This document shows, one piece after another, positions 1 through 8,780 of a stretch of DNA of 64,000 nt. Origin of the DNA: Nesterenkonia haasae (GTDB taxonomy: Bacteria > Actinomycetota > Actinomycetes > Actinomycetales > Micrococcaceae); contig NZ_VFIE01000017.1 in assembly GCF_010119385.1 (NCBI RefSeq), positions 131,789 to 195,788 on the forward strand, in the 5' to 3' direction. Made by a program: the position numbers and the translations under genes. The first letter of the stretch is position 1. The number at the start of each line of letters is the position of its first letter. The notes under the pieces are model-generated. The model was not told where the DNA came from. It was given only the letters and a program-made list of their open reading frames with translations, and searched no databases.

Positions 1-439
1 TCATGCCGGCAAGCAGCAGCAGCAAGTAGGGACTCATACCCAAGTGCCGGTAGAGCGGAAGCAGTGCGGGGATGACGATCAGGAACGTGGAGGCGCCCGC
101 GCCGTCTAGGTGGCAGACCGCGGCCAGCAATACCGTACCCACGCAGATGGCGATGACATTCCCGCGGGTCAGTCGCACCACGAGTCTCACCAAGGGGTCG
201 AAGAGCCCAGCCTGGTTCATGATCGCGAAGAAGAGGATCGCGAAGATCAGCATGACCGCGACGTCGAGCACCGCGCCGATGCCCTCACCGAAGAAATCGC
301 CAATCTCAGTGAAGGAGAAGCCGGCCAGCAGTGCTCCCGCGAAAGGGATCACCGTCAGTCCGACAATTGGGGCGATACGCCCCATGATCAGCAGCGTCGT
401 CATGATGACGATTACTGCCAGGCCAATTAGGCTGAGCAT
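1..439 (-). CDS. CitMHS-family citrate-metal:proton symporter, N-terminal part (runs off window)
   Basis: My translation of the minus strand from the ATG at 439 gives an open frame of about 146 residues that continues past base 1. It is strongly hydrophobic, with several membrane segments, and holds the stretch HLDGAGASTFLIVIP, which resembles the conserved region of CitMHS transporters that import citrate complexed with a divalent metal. A GGAG ribosome-binding site sits 7 nt before the ATG. The gene diverges from a CitA/CitB-like two-component system, the usual arrangement for a citrate or C4-dicarboxylate uptake gene and its regulator. Family assignment is good; the exact substrate and metal are inferred from context. 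The C-terminal two thirds are outside the window. Confidence 0.75.
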   Translation of the reverse strand, partial: MLSLIGLAVIVIMTTLLIMGRIAPIVGLTVIPFAGALLAGFSFTEIGDFFGEGIGAVLDVAVMLIFAILFFAIMNQAGLFDPLVRLVVRLTRGNVIAICVGTVLLAAVCHLDGAGASTFLIVIPALLPLYRHLGMSPYLLLLLAGM

Positions 440-484
440 GGTGTTCTCCTAGATGCGGTTCTATGGGTACGTTCGGCGTCAGGA

Positions 485-546
485 AATGTGAGCCACGTGA
501 CAGTATTGAATGAATGTGACCGGCCCCACAGTTTTGTGCACATTCA
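485..546. promoter_or_regulatory. Candidate operator of the citrate two-component regulator
   Basis: The 190-base gap between the divergent transporter and kinase genes holds a direct repeat AATGTGA at 485-491 and 513-519, exactly 28 bases apart. The second copy is also the left arm of an inverted repeat, TGAATGTG (511-518) and CACATTCA (539-546). Three similar half-sites on about the same helical face suit a dimeric response regulator. That the adjacent CitB-like regulator binds here is inference. Confidence 0.4.
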
Positions 547-629
547 CGCAATAATGGTCATATTGGTCCCGAAATAGGGTGCTGTGAACAGTGATAAGTC
601 CCGTTCATCAGGCGGAGGAGGGAGGGGCT

Positions 630-2252
630 ATGTCTGCACTGGCTCGCCGTCCAAGATCCGCCGCACGCGAGGTTTCGCTCGGCCACCGGCTCTTCCGGTG
701 GAACATGGTTCTGCTCATTGGAGCGGTCACTTTGGTCTCCCTGCTCTGGGGTGCGAATCAGTACGTCGAAGTTCGCCAGCAATATGAGGACCGAGTCCTC
801 ACCATGGCTGAATCCGTGGCCGTGATGGAGACCGTCCAAGGCGCCCTAGAGACCGATGACCCAGCGGAGATTCTCGCCCCCTGGGCCGAAACTTTGCGTG
901 AGGCCACCGGCTACGAATACATCATGATCGCCGACAGCGATGGCATTCGGCAGTCCCACCCAGACCCCGAAGCGATCGGCCAGCGACCTCATTTGGACCC
1001 CGCTCCCGTCTTGGCGGGAGATACTTGGACCGGCGTGGAACACGGTCATGCAGGTCTCACAATGCGTGCCCGCGTGCCCATCTTCAATGAATCCGACGAG
1101 GTCATCGGTTTTGTGTCAGTGGGGATTCTCGCCTCCGAGGTGCGTCTGGCCTCGATTGGAGAGCTGCCGCTGATCTTCGGCGTCGCACTCTTGGCCGTCG
1201 GTATCGGTGCAGTCGGGGCCCGGTTACTCGCGCGACGACTCCGCGCCGATACGCACGGGCTGGAACCGCGGGAGATCACGGCACTGCTCGACGGTCGTGA
1301 GGCACTGCTCTACGCCATTGGTGAGGGGGTAATCGGGCTGGATAGTGAAGGACGCATTGTCCTGGCCAACACTCCTGCACGGCAGCTTCTCCGACTTCCA
1401 GAGGAGCATCTCGGCCGGACTCCCGCAGAGCTGGGACTGGGAGCGGAGGCCCAAGCTGTGCTCAGCGGGCCAGACGCAGGGGAGGACCTGCTCCTGAGTG
1501 TGGACGGCCTCATCTTGGTGTGCAACAGGAGACCTGTGAGGGTGCGTGAGGACGATGGTGGCGTCGTCGTCACCCTTCGTGATCGAACCGAGCTGACGCG
1601 GCACAGTGACCAGCTCGACGGCGCACGAACCGTCACCGACGGACTACGTGCCCAACGGCATGAGTTCGCCAATCGCATTCATACGGTCGCAGGTATGTTG
1701 GAGCTCGGCACGGTAGATCAAGCCCAGGCCTACTTGTCAGAACTCTCCTTGGCCACCTCGGGTGCCGATGCTGAGATCGCCGCCCGTTTTCAAGATATGA
1801 CGGTGGCCGCCCTGGTCCTGGCCAAGTCAGTCCAGGCCGCTGAGCGAGGGGTCCAATTCAACCTCTCTGAACTCTCGCACCTGCCTGAAGGCCAACCCCA
1901 CGACCTCCGAGATGACCTGCTCCTGGTGATCGGGAACCTGGTGGACAACGCGATGGACGCTGCAGGCCCTGACGGTGCGGTAGAACTGATGGTCCGCCAG
2001 CACGGAGGGGAGATGGATGGTCTGGTAGAAGTCCGGGTCATCGACTCTGGCCCGGGTCTTGACCTGGCGATCGCAGACGATGTCTTTAGTATCGGGCGCT
2101 CCACCAAGGACCAGGCCGGCCGGCGCGGACTGGGCCTGGCGTTGGTGCATCAAGCGTGTTTGCGTCGTGGAGGCTCCGTCAGCGTAGACACCGAGGACGA
2201 GACCACTTTCTATGCCTATCTTCCGGCGCGGCAGGACGTCACCAGCTCATGA
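630..2252 (+). CDS. Sensor histidine kinase, CitA/DcuS family
   Basis: Membrane histidine kinase of the citrate/C4-dicarboxylate-sensing family, 540 residues. One membrane segment lies near residues 24-44 and a second near 184-204; between them is an extracytoplasmic PAS-like sensor domain of about 135 residues, as in CitA and DcuS. A cytoplasmic PAS region follows. The phosphoacceptor motif is RAQRHEFANRIHTVAGML, the HEFxN form typical of this family, then the ATPase N-box (NLVDNAMDA) and a G-box (GRRGLGLAL). I chose the ATG at 630 because it follows a strong GGAGGAGGGAGGGG site; an in-frame GTG at 591 lacks one. It overlaps the response regulator by 4 bases (ATGA), so the two are translationally coupled. 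The ligand, probably citrate, is inferred from the divergent transporter. Confidence 0.88.
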   Translation: MSALARRPRSAAREVSLGHRLFRWNMVLLIGAVTLVSLLWGANQYVEVRQQYEDRVLTMAESVAVMETVQGALETDDPAEILAPWAETLREATGYEYIMIADSDGIRQSHPDPEAIGQRPHLDPAPVLAGDTWTGVEHGHAGLTMRARVPIFNESDEVIGFVSVGILASEVRLASIGELPLIFGVALLAVGIGAVGARLLARRLRADTHGLEPREITALLDGREALLYAIGEGVIGLDSEGRIVLANTPARQLLRLPEEHLGRTPAELGLGAEAQAVLSGPDAGEDLLLSVDGLILVCNRRPVRVREDDGGVVVTLRDRTELTRHSDQLDGARTVTDGLRAQRHEFANRIHTVAGMLELGTVDQAQAYLSELSLATSGADAEIAARFQDMTVAALVLAKSVQAAERGVQFNLSELSHLPEGQPHDLRDDLLLVIGNLVDNAMDAAGPDGAVELMVRQHGGEMDGLVEVRVIDSGPGLDLAIADDVFSIGRSTKDQAGRRGLGLALVHQACLRRGGSVSVDTEDETTFYAYLPARQDVTSS

Positions 2253-2983
2253 ACCTCCCTTCGGAAAACCTTGGATCCGGGTCACGCACCGCGAAGCCCG
2301 TCAGCACACTGATCGTCGATGATGATGTGCGGGTCGCTCGAAACCACCGCGAACTGGTCGACTCCCTGCCCGGCTTCAGCGTGGTCAGAACGGCGCACAC
2401 CGCAGCGGAAGCACTCGAAGCTGTGCGGCAGCATCAACCTGATTTGGTCCTGCTGGATCTGTTCCTCCCTGATCGCACAGGATTGGCAGTTCTGGAGGAA
2501 CTAAGAAGTTCTGCGTGGATGCGGGAGGTCGGAATCGTAGATGTTCTGCTCATCACCGCCCTGCGCGACGTGGAGCAGGTGCGTAGAGCGATGGCCATGG
2601 GTGCGCTGCACTACCTGATCAAGCCGTTTCCGCTGCGGCAGCTGCGCGACCAGCTCGAACGCTATGCCTCAGCACGTAAACGTATGATTGCCATGTCGAC
2701 TGTCACGCAGAAGGACGTTGACACACTCTTTGGGTTGATGCGCCCCGTTGCATCGCGCTCTATGCCCAAAGGGCTCACCCCTGCCACCGTCGAACGAGTG
2801 GCTGAGGCGTTGCGCTCTTCACCAGAAGACGTCTCCGCAGTGGAAGTATCCAATACCACTGGGATCGCGCGAGTCACCGCTCGCCGCTATTTGGAGCACT
2901 TGTGCGCGGAGGGAAGGGCAGAGCTCACGCTTCGCTACGGTCACGCAGGGCGGCCGGAGCATCGCTACCGTTGGGTCCCTTAG
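2249..2983 (+). CDS. Response regulator, CitB/DcuR family
   Basis: Cytoplasmic response regulator of 244 residues, partner of the upstream kinase. The receiver domain begins with LIVDDDVRVARNH, has the phosphoacceptor Asp in LVLLDLFLPDRTG and the conserved Lys in YLIKPF. The C-terminal part, around residues 190-240, is a winged-helix-like DNA-binding domain (VSNTTGIARVTARRYLEHL) of the CitB type rather than an OmpR or LuxR type. The start at 2249 overlaps the kinase stop by 4 bases; a longer frame from 2156 would run inside the kinase gene and is unlikely. It probably activates the divergent transporter through the repeats at 485-546. Confidence 0.88.
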   Translation: MNLPSENLGSGSRTAKPVSTLIVDDDVRVARNHRELVDSLPGFSVVRTAHTAAEALEAVRQHQPDLVLLDLFLPDRTGLAVLEELRSSAWMREVGIVDVLLITALRDVEQVRRAMAMGALHYLIKPFPLRQLRDQLERYASARKRMIAMSTVTQKDVDTLFGLMRPVASRSMPKGLTPATVERVAEALRSSPEDVSAVEVSNTTGIARVTARRYLEHLCAEGRAELTLRYGHAGRPEHRYRWVP

Positions 2984-3046
2984 TATTATCAGGCGCTCCC
3001 ACGGCGGTGTTTGTGCCGTCACCCGGCACCGGCGCAGGATGGACCT

Positions 3047-3721
3047 GTGACCCTCAGCACCTATTTCGCCTTCCTCGGCGTCGCCGTCATCCTCGCAGTG
3101 ACCCCAGGACCAGACACGCTGCTTTCCCTGCGCTACGCCCTGGTCTCCCGGCGGGCAGGCGCCTTGGCTGCCGCGGGGTCATCGGTCGCCATGTTCGTCT
3201 GGGCCGCCCTTGCCGCACTGGGATTGGCGGCCCTCTTCGAAGCCTCAGACATCGCGTACTACGTTGTCAGCCTGCTGGGCGGCTGCTATTTGGTGCTGCT
3301 GGGCGCTCGCACTTGTCTCACCGCCCGGGGAAGGTTCCGCAACGCGGCAGTGATCACGGCCGCCGGACTGCAGCGGGCCACCCCAGCCCAAAAGCGTAGG
3401 ACGACGACGCCCCTGACTCCCTTTCTTGCCGGTATCGCCACCTGTATGACGAACCCCAAGGTGGGGTTGTTCTTTCTGGCGCTCTTTCCGCAGTTCACGC
3501 CGACCGCGATGGGTCCGGTCTTCGCCATCGCAGTCCTGGGTGGAACTGTGGTCGTCACGGTCTACGCCTATTTGATCGGCATCGTCCTGATGGTAGATGC
3601 AGCGAACCGTTGGCTGTCCAACCCGCGGGTCACCGGGTGGATCGAACTCGTCAGCGGTCTGACGTTACTCGGCCTGGGCATCTACATGGTGATGGCCGGC
3701 GCCGTGGGGCTGATCCTGTAA
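3047..3721 (+). CDS. LysE/RhtB-family amino-acid exporter
   Basis: Integral membrane protein of 224 residues with about six hydrophobic segments. The N-terminus carries the family signature VILAVTPGPDTLLSLRYAL, and the middle has the conserved GIATCMTNPKVGLFF region. Family members export lysine, arginine, threonine, homoserine or related metabolites using the proton gradient. The GTG at 3047 is preceded by an AGGATGG ribosome-binding site; an in-frame ATG-like start at 3011 is not. The gene sits between a two-component system and a convergent VOC gene, so context does not define the substrate. Lysine and threonine biosynthesis genes lie 1-6 kb downstream but not in the same transcript. Confidence 0.85.
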   Translation: MTLSTYFAFLGVAVILAVTPGPDTLLSLRYALVSRRAGALAAAGSSVAMFVWAALAALGLAALFEASDIAYYVVSLLGGCYLVLLGARTCLTARGRFRNAAVITAAGLQRATPAQKRRTTTPLTPFLAGIATCMTNPKVGLFFLALFPQFTPTAMGPVFAIAVLGGTVVVTVYAYLIGIVLMVDAANRWLSNPRVTGWIELVSGLTLLGLGIYMVMAGAVGLIL

Positions 3722-3739
3722 CAGTGCCGATTCGCGCAC

Positions 3740-4129
3740 CTACATCTCAGCAGGGGAGCGGACCACACAGAATTCATTGCCCTCAGGGTCTGCGAAAGTC
3801 ACCCACCCTGTGCCGGGGCCCCGCTCGCCGCGTCTATCAGCGATCACGGTGGCGTCGAGGCGACAGATGCGTTCGATCTCCTCGTCTCGCTTTCCTTCCC
3901 GCGATCCCAGGTCCAGGTGAACCCGGTTCTTCACTTCATTTGGCCCATACTTGCCTTCTACGAAGAGAAGCCGATGCCCGGATGTGGGATCGAGGATCAT
4001 GCATTGTTCGTCTCCCGGCTCATTGGGATCACCTGGCATATCGGTGTAGCCCAGGACCCGCTTCCACCATTCCGACAGGGCGTAAGCGTTCTCGGCGTCA
4101 AAAGTTGTGTGCGACACATATGCAGTCAT
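3740..4129 (-). CDS. VOC superfamily (glyoxalase/bleomycin-resistance-like) protein
   Basis: Small cytoplasmic protein of 129 residues with a single vicinal-oxygen-chelate fold: an N-terminal half around SHTTFDAENAYALSEWWKRVLG and a C-terminal half ending in WVTFADPEGNEFCVVRSP, the usual DPEGN-EF signature. These small proteins may be metal enzymes, dioxygenases or drug-binding proteins, and no specific function can be assigned. It diverges from argS and converges with the LysE gene. No ribosome-binding site precedes the ATG; instead TAGATT lies 6 bases upstream, so the mRNA may be leaderless. Confidence 0.8.
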   Translation of the reverse strand: MTAYVSHTTFDAENAYALSEWWKRVLGYTDMPGDPNEPGDEQCMILDPTSGHRLLFVEGKYGPNEVKNRVHLDLGSREGKRDEEIERICRLDATVIADRRGERGPGTGWVTFADPEGNEFCVVRSPAEM

Positions 4130-4135
4130 GGGAGA

Positions 4136-4141
4136 AATCTA
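4136..4141 (-). promoter_or_regulatory. Leaderless -10 element of the VOC gene
   Basis: TAGATT on the minus strand, followed by 6 bases and then the ATG at 4129. No Shine-Dalgarno sequence lies between, which is the layout of a leaderless actinobacterial transcript. Confidence 0.45.
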
Positions 4142-4237
4142 AGCATAATGACACATCCCTGCTGGGCACGGCACACTGGGAGGTGGCAGGTGGTGCGGAG
4201 TGTTCACCGCCGCCGAAGCTCGAGTAAATCTGGTGGG

Positions 4238-4243
4238 TAGACT
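4238..4243 (+). promoter_or_regulatory. Leaderless -10 element of argS
   Basis: TAGACT, then 6 bases, then the GTG start at 4250. There is no ribosome-binding site, so transcription probably begins at the start codon. It would drive at least argS-lysA. Confidence 0.5.
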
Positions 4244-4249
4244 GTCCGG

Positions 4250-5908
4250 GTGACTCCAGAAGAACTCTCCTCCGTTGTGAAAACCACCCTCGCTGAAGCC
4301 GTTGCGGCCGGCGACATAGCCCTCGAGACCCTTCCCGAGGATGTGCGAGTGGAGCGGCCCAAGAGTCGCGATCACGGAGACTGGGCCACCAACATCGCTC
4401 TCCAGCTTGCAAAACCGGCACGAATGAACCCCCGCCAGCTGGCCGAGGCCCTTGCCACACGGCTCGCTGACCACTCGGGGATCACCCACGTCGAGGTGGC
4501 CGGACCAGGATTCATCAACGTCACCCTCGACGCCGCAGCCGCCGGACAGCTCGCCCAGAACATTGTGGAAGGTGGGGAGACCTATGGTCACAACCAGGCG
4601 CTGAACGGACATGTCATCAATTTGGAATATGTCTCCGCCAACCCCACCGGGCCGCTGCACATGGGACATACCCGCTGGGCCGCGCTCGGCGACGCATTGC
4701 TGAGGCTGCTGCGCGCATCAGGGGCCCAAGTCACCGCTGAGTACTACATCAACGATGCCGGTAACCAGATGAGTGTCTTCGCCGCGACAGTTCTGGCCGC
4801 CCTGCACGGAGAAGACACTCCGGAAGGCGGTTATCCGGGTGAATACATCAACGACCTCGCCGAGACCGTCGCCGAGCAACGTCCAGATGTCAGAGGCCTG
4901 CCCCGCTCAGAGGCACTGCCAGTAGTTCGCGAGATTGCCTACCGAGCCCAACTTGCTCAGATTCGCGGCACCCTCCAGGCATTCGGCGTCCACTTCGACG
5001 AATGGTTCTCCGAAAAGTCCCTGCACGACGAGAAGCTGATCGACTCAGCCATCGCCACTCTGCGCGAACAGGGCAACATCGACGACAGAGACGGGGCCGT
5101 GTGGCTGCGCACTACAGACTTCGGTGACGACAAAGACCGGGTGCTCATCAAAGACGATGGCGAACCGACCTACTTCGCCGCTGACGCGGCGTACTACCTC
5201 AGTAAGCGCGACCGGGGCTTTAGCGAGAAGATCTATATCCTCGGTGCCGACCACCACGGCTATGTGGGCCGGCTCAAGGCCATGGCCGCTTGTGCCGGAG
5301 ACGATCCGGAGCAGAACATTGAAATCCTCATCGGCCAATTGATGAGTGTCAAGGGTGCCCGTCTGTCGAAGCGCAAGGGCAACGTCATCGCGCTCGATGA
5401 CCTCATTGAATGGCTCGGCACTGACGCTCTGCGCTACACCCTGGCCCGCTATCCCGCTGACTCACCGATCGACGTAGATCCTGAAGTGCTGCAGTCGAAG
5501 ACCAATGACAACCCGGTCTTCTACGTCCAATACGCTCACGCCCGGGCCTGCAACGCAGCGCGCAATGCAGAAGCACAAGGAGTGGACCACTCTAGTTTCG
5601 ACGCCGCCCAACTCGCCCATGCGCGTGAAGAAGAGTTGTTGGCGCACCTGGCGAAATTCCCCAACACTGTGGCGCGGGCCGCTGAACTACGCGAACCCCA
5701 CCGGGTTGCCCGCTACCTCGAGGACCTCGCCGGTGCGTACCACGCCTGGTATGCGAAATGCAGGATCGCGCCTTCCACACTCGAAGACGGCACTGTGGAA
5801 CCGGTCACTGATCTGAACCGCACCAGACTCTGGCTCAACAGTGCCACAGCACAGGTACTGCGCAACGGACTCACACTGCTGGGCGTCAGCGCACCGGAAC
5901 AGATGTGA
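4250..5908 (+). CDS. argS: Arginyl-tRNA synthetase
   Basis: Class I aminoacyl-tRNA synthetase that charges tRNA-Arg. The 552 residues cover the full family length: an N-terminal additional domain (about 1-115), the catalytic domain with the HIGH-type motif HMGH at 137-140 after VSANPTGPL, the KMSK-like loop RLSKRKGN, and the C-terminal anticodon-binding DALR domain ending in LRNGLTLLGVSAPEQM. The GTG start is placed by the upstream -10 element and by the conserved beginning MTPEELSS. lysA follows after 9 bases, an argS-lysA pairing known in corynebacteria and mycobacteria. Confidence 0.97.
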   Translation: MTPEELSSVVKTTLAEAVAAGDIALETLPEDVRVERPKSRDHGDWATNIALQLAKPARMNPRQLAEALATRLADHSGITHVEVAGPGFINVTLDAAAAGQLAQNIVEGGETYGHNQALNGHVINLEYVSANPTGPLHMGHTRWAALGDALLRLLRASGAQVTAEYYINDAGNQMSVFAATVLAALHGEDTPEGGYPGEYINDLAETVAEQRPDVRGLPRSEALPVVREIAYRAQLAQIRGTLQAFGVHFDEWFSEKSLHDEKLIDSAIATLREQGNIDDRDGAVWLRTTDFGDDKDRVLIKDDGEPTYFAADAAYYLSKRDRGFSEKIYILGADHHGYVGRLKAMAACAGDDPEQNIEILIGQLMSVKGARLSKRKGNVIALDDLIEWLGTDALRYTLARYPADSPIDVDPEVLQSKTNDNPVFYVQYAHARACNAARNAEAQGVDHSSFDAAQLAHAREEELLAHLAKFPNTVARAAELREPHRVARYLEDLAGAYHAWYAKCRIAPSTLEDGTVEPVTDLNRTRLWLNSATAQVLRNGLTLLGVSAPEQM

Positions 5909-5917
5909 GGGACGTCC

Positions 5918-7363
5918 ATGACACTGACCCCTCACCCGCTGGCCCCAGAGTGGCTAAGCCCCCGCGAAAACACAGATGACCTCGAGTCAGGGCTGTTCCC
6001 AAGCACAACCTCCCGCAGCGCCACCGGTGAACTGGTGATCGACGGGGTGCCCGTCGGAGAACTTGCTGCCACCTACGGCACCCCGCTCTACGTCTTTTCT
6101 GAAGCGGACTTCCGCGCTCGTGCCCGCGGGTTCCGTGAAGCATTCAACCGTGCGTTCGCACCAGAGACAGCTGTCGATGTCTTCTATGCCGGTAAAGCTT
6201 TCCTCTCTACACGCGTGGCGCAGTGGGCCGCTGAAGAGGGTCTGAACATCGACACCGCCAGCGGAGGAGAGCTGTCCATTGCTCTCGCAGCAGGTGTGGC
6301 TCCTTCCCGAATTGGACTGCACGGCAACAATAAGTCCGATGCAGAGATCGCCCGCGCTGTGGAGCTTGGCCTGGGCCGCATCATCGCCGATTCTGTTGAA
6401 GAGATCGCCCGAATCTCCGCGATCGCCACGGACATGGGCCGGACCGCCTCGGTGATGCTACGCCTGACACCCGGGGTCCACGCTTCCACCCACGAATACA
6501 TCGCCACCGCACACGAAGATCAGAAATTCGGTTTGTCGCTGACCCCCGTTCCAGGGACCCACACCGAATCGCCCAACCCATACCTGGGGTCACCGGCGTG
6601 GACAGCGGTTGAACAAGCTCTTGGAGCCCCGGCAGTTGACCTGATAGGTCTGCACTGCCACATAGGCTCGCAGATCTTCGAACCCACCGGCTTCGAACTC
6701 GCCGCCTCCAAACTCATCGGGTTCCTCGCCCGCGTCCAGGCGAGCCACGGCGTCGTCCTTCCCGAATTGGACCTCGGTGGTGGACATGGAATCGCCTATA
6801 CCGAAGCTGACCACCCCCGTGCCCCGGAAGAGATCGCCGAGGCGCTGGCGACTGCAGTCCGGGCTGCCTGCAACGAGCAGGGCATCGCGATACCACGGCT
6901 GAGCATCGAACCAGGTCGCAGCATCGCTGGGCCCGCCGGCATCACCCTCTACAGTGCCGGAACCACCAAAGACGTGGTGGTCGAGGACGGCATCAGCCGT
7001 CGGTACATTGCGGTGGACGGCGGTATGGGGGACAACGCCCGGCCGGTGCTCTACGACGCGGACTACGCTGCCGTCCTGGCCTCCAAACGGCTCACCGGAG
7101 AACATGTGCTGTCTCGCATTGTGGGAAAGCACTGCGAATCCGGAGACATCGTGGTCAGAAACGTATACTTGCCACCGGCTGTGATCCGGGGAGACCTCCT
7201 CGCTGTCCCGGCCACAGGGGCGTACTGCCATTCGCTGTCGAGCAACTACAACTACCTGACCCGGCCCGCCGTGGTCGCCGTCCGAGACGGTGAAACCCAG
7301 GTGCTCATCCGCCGGGAGACCGAAGAGATGATGCTCGCCCGCGACACCGGCTATACGCCCTAA
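5918..7363 (+). CDS. lysA: Diaminopimelate decarboxylase
   Basis: PLP-dependent enzyme that decarboxylates meso-diaminopimelate to L-lysine, the last step of lysine synthesis. The 481 residues show the alanine-racemase-like barrel with the PLP lysine in FYAGKAFLS (Lys93), the substrate and PLP region LHCHIGSQIFEP, the glycine-rich GGGHGIAY, the SIEPGRSIAGPAG stretch, and the C-terminal ESGD followed later by AYCHSLSSNYNY. It follows argS by 9 bases with a GAGGGACGTCC ribosome-binding region. About 50 bases separate it from hom, so one aspartate-family transcript is plausible. Confidence 0.97.
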   Translation: MTLTPHPLAPEWLSPRENTDDLESGLFPSTTSRSATGELVIDGVPVGELAATYGTPLYVFSEADFRARARGFREAFNRAFAPETAVDVFYAGKAFLSTRVAQWAAEEGLNIDTASGGELSIALAAGVAPSRIGLHGNNKSDAEIARAVELGLGRIIADSVEEIARISAIATDMGRTASVMLRLTPGVHASTHEYIATAHEDQKFGLSLTPVPGTHTESPNPYLGSPAWTAVEQALGAPAVDLIGLHCHIGSQIFEPTGFELAASKLIGFLARVQASHGVVLPELDLGGGHGIAYTEADHPRAPEEIAEALATAVRAACNEQGIAIPRLSIEPGRSIAGPAGITLYSAGTTKDVVVEDGISRRYIAVDGGMGDNARPVLYDADYAAVLASKRLTGEHVLSRIVGKHCESGDIVVRNVYLPPAVIRGDLLAVPATGAYCHSLSSNYNYLTRPAVVAVRDGETQVLIRRETEEMMLARDTGYTP

Positions 7364-7416
7364 GCCGGCCGACGTCTTTGTCGCCGAAACCGAACTTCCA
7401 CACTGAAGAGGTGAAG

Positions 7417-8766
7417 ATGGCCTTGCCGCCGCAGCCCAAATCTGGCGAAACGATCCGTATCGGCCTGCTCGGAGCCGGCAACGTCGGCGCCCAAGTGGCC
7501 AAGACACTGGTGGAGGAACGGGACCTGATCTCCGCCCGAGTCGGCACTCCAGTGAAACTGGTCGGCGTCGCAGTACGCGACCCCGAGGCCCCACGTGACT
7601 GGCGCATTCCGGGTGAGCTCCTCACCACCGATGCTGAGGCCCTGGTGGACCAGTCTGATCTGATCATTGAACTCATCGGCGGCACAGAGCCAGCTGGTGG
7701 ACTCATCGAACGTGCGCTGCGCCGTGGAGCGGCTGTGGTCACCGGCAACAAAGCACTGCTGGCCAGCAGAGGCACCGAGCTGAACGCCATCGCGGCAGAA
7801 ACGGGCGCCCTACTTCGATACGAGGCATCTGTAGGTGGAGCCATCCCGATCCTGCGTCCCATTGAGGAATCACTCTCAGGTGACCGGATCACGAAAGTCA
7901 TGGGGATCGTCAACGGCACCACTAACTATGTCCTGGACCAGATGGATACCACCGGAGCGGCGTTCGACGACGCGCTAGACGAGGCTCAGAAGCTGGGATA
8001 TGCCGAGGCCGACCCCACCGCCGATGTCGCCGGGCTCGATGCCGCGGCCAAAGCAGCCATCCTCGGCACTCTGGCATTTCACGCTCCTTTCAGCTTCGAC
8101 GACGTCTACTGCGAGGGCATCACCGACGTGACGCAGGACGACATCGAGGCCGCAGCTGCTTCCGGGTATGTCATCAAACTTCTGGCCATCGCTGAGAAGC
8201 ACACCCAAGGGCAAGCTCCCGGTGTCGTACTGCGCGTACACCCCACCCTGCTGCCACGGACTCATCCTCTGGCCAGCGTGCGCGGTGCGTTCAACGCCGT
8301 ATTCGTGGTGGCCGAGAACGCCGGTGAGCTGATGTTCTACGGTCAGGGCGCCGGAGGACGGCCAACCTCCAGCGCGATTATGGGCGATGTGGTGGCCGTG
8401 GCGCGCCGACTGCGTGCACCAGTGCCTGAAGCTCCCACCATCTCCAGTGAGGTCAACCTGCCGCCGCTGCCGATCGAAAAAGCGACCACGCAGTACTACA
8501 TAGACATGGAAGTCGCCGACCGGGAAGGCGTGATCGCAGAGATTGCCCGCGTGCTGGCAGACCATCACGTGTCCATTGAATCAATGCGTCAGCCGGGCAG
8601 CGTCACCATAGAAGGTGAAGTTGAAGACAGTGAAAACGGCGCCAAAGTGCAGGTCGTGACCCATATCGCAAGCGAAAAAGACCTACACGCGACAGTGGAG
8701 GAACTGCGCGGCCTTGATGTGGTCAAGATCGTAAACTCTGTGCTGCGCGTCGAAGTCAAGAAGTAA
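7417..8766 (+). CDS. hom: Homoserine dehydrogenase
   Basis: NAD(P)H-dependent enzyme reducing aspartate semialdehyde to homoserine, the branch point to threonine and methionine. The 449 residues contain the Rossmann motif GLLGAGNVG (16-24), the catalytic region [14 protein letters not shown] and [14 protein letters not shown], and a C-terminal ACT domain ([21 protein letters not shown]) that usually binds threonine for feedback inhibition. I chose the ATG at 7417, which follows GAGGTGAAG; an upstream in-frame start at 7378 has no ribosome-binding site. thrC follows after 14 bases. Confidence 0.96.
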   Translation: MALPPQPKSGETIRIGLLGAGNVGAQVAKTLVEERDLISARVGTPVKLVGVAVRDPEAPRDWRIPGELLTTDAEALVDQSDLIIELIGGTEPAGGLIERALRRGAAVVTGNKALLASRGTELNAIAAETGALLRYEASVGGAIPILRPIEESLSGDRITKVMGIVNGTTNYVLDQMDTTGAAFDDALDEAQKLGYAEADPTADVAGLDAAAKAAILGTLAFHAPFSFDDVYCEGITDVTQDDIEAAAASGYVIKLLAIAEKHTQGQAPGVVLRVHPTLLPRTHPLASVRGAFNAVFVVAENAGELMFYGQGAGGRPTSSAIMGDVVAVARRLRAPVPEAPTISSEVNLPPLPIEKATTQYYIDMEVADREGVIAEIARVLADHHVSIESMRQPGSVTIEGEVEDSENGAKVQVVTHIASEKDLHATVEELRGLDVVKIVNSVLRVEVKK

Positions 8767-8780
8767 AGGGGAAACACCAT

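Noticed and set aside
5909-5917. Lysine riboswitch before lysA
   Set aside because: Only 9 bases separate argS and lysA, so there is no room for a riboswitch.
7364-7416. Threonine attenuator before hom
   Set aside because: The 53-base gap has no Thr/Ile-rich leader peptide and no terminator hairpin.
6590-7594. A 334-codon open frame on the minus strand across lysA and hom
   Set aside because: It overlaps two well-supported genes, has the composition of a codon-position shadow and no recognisable domain or ribosome-binding site.
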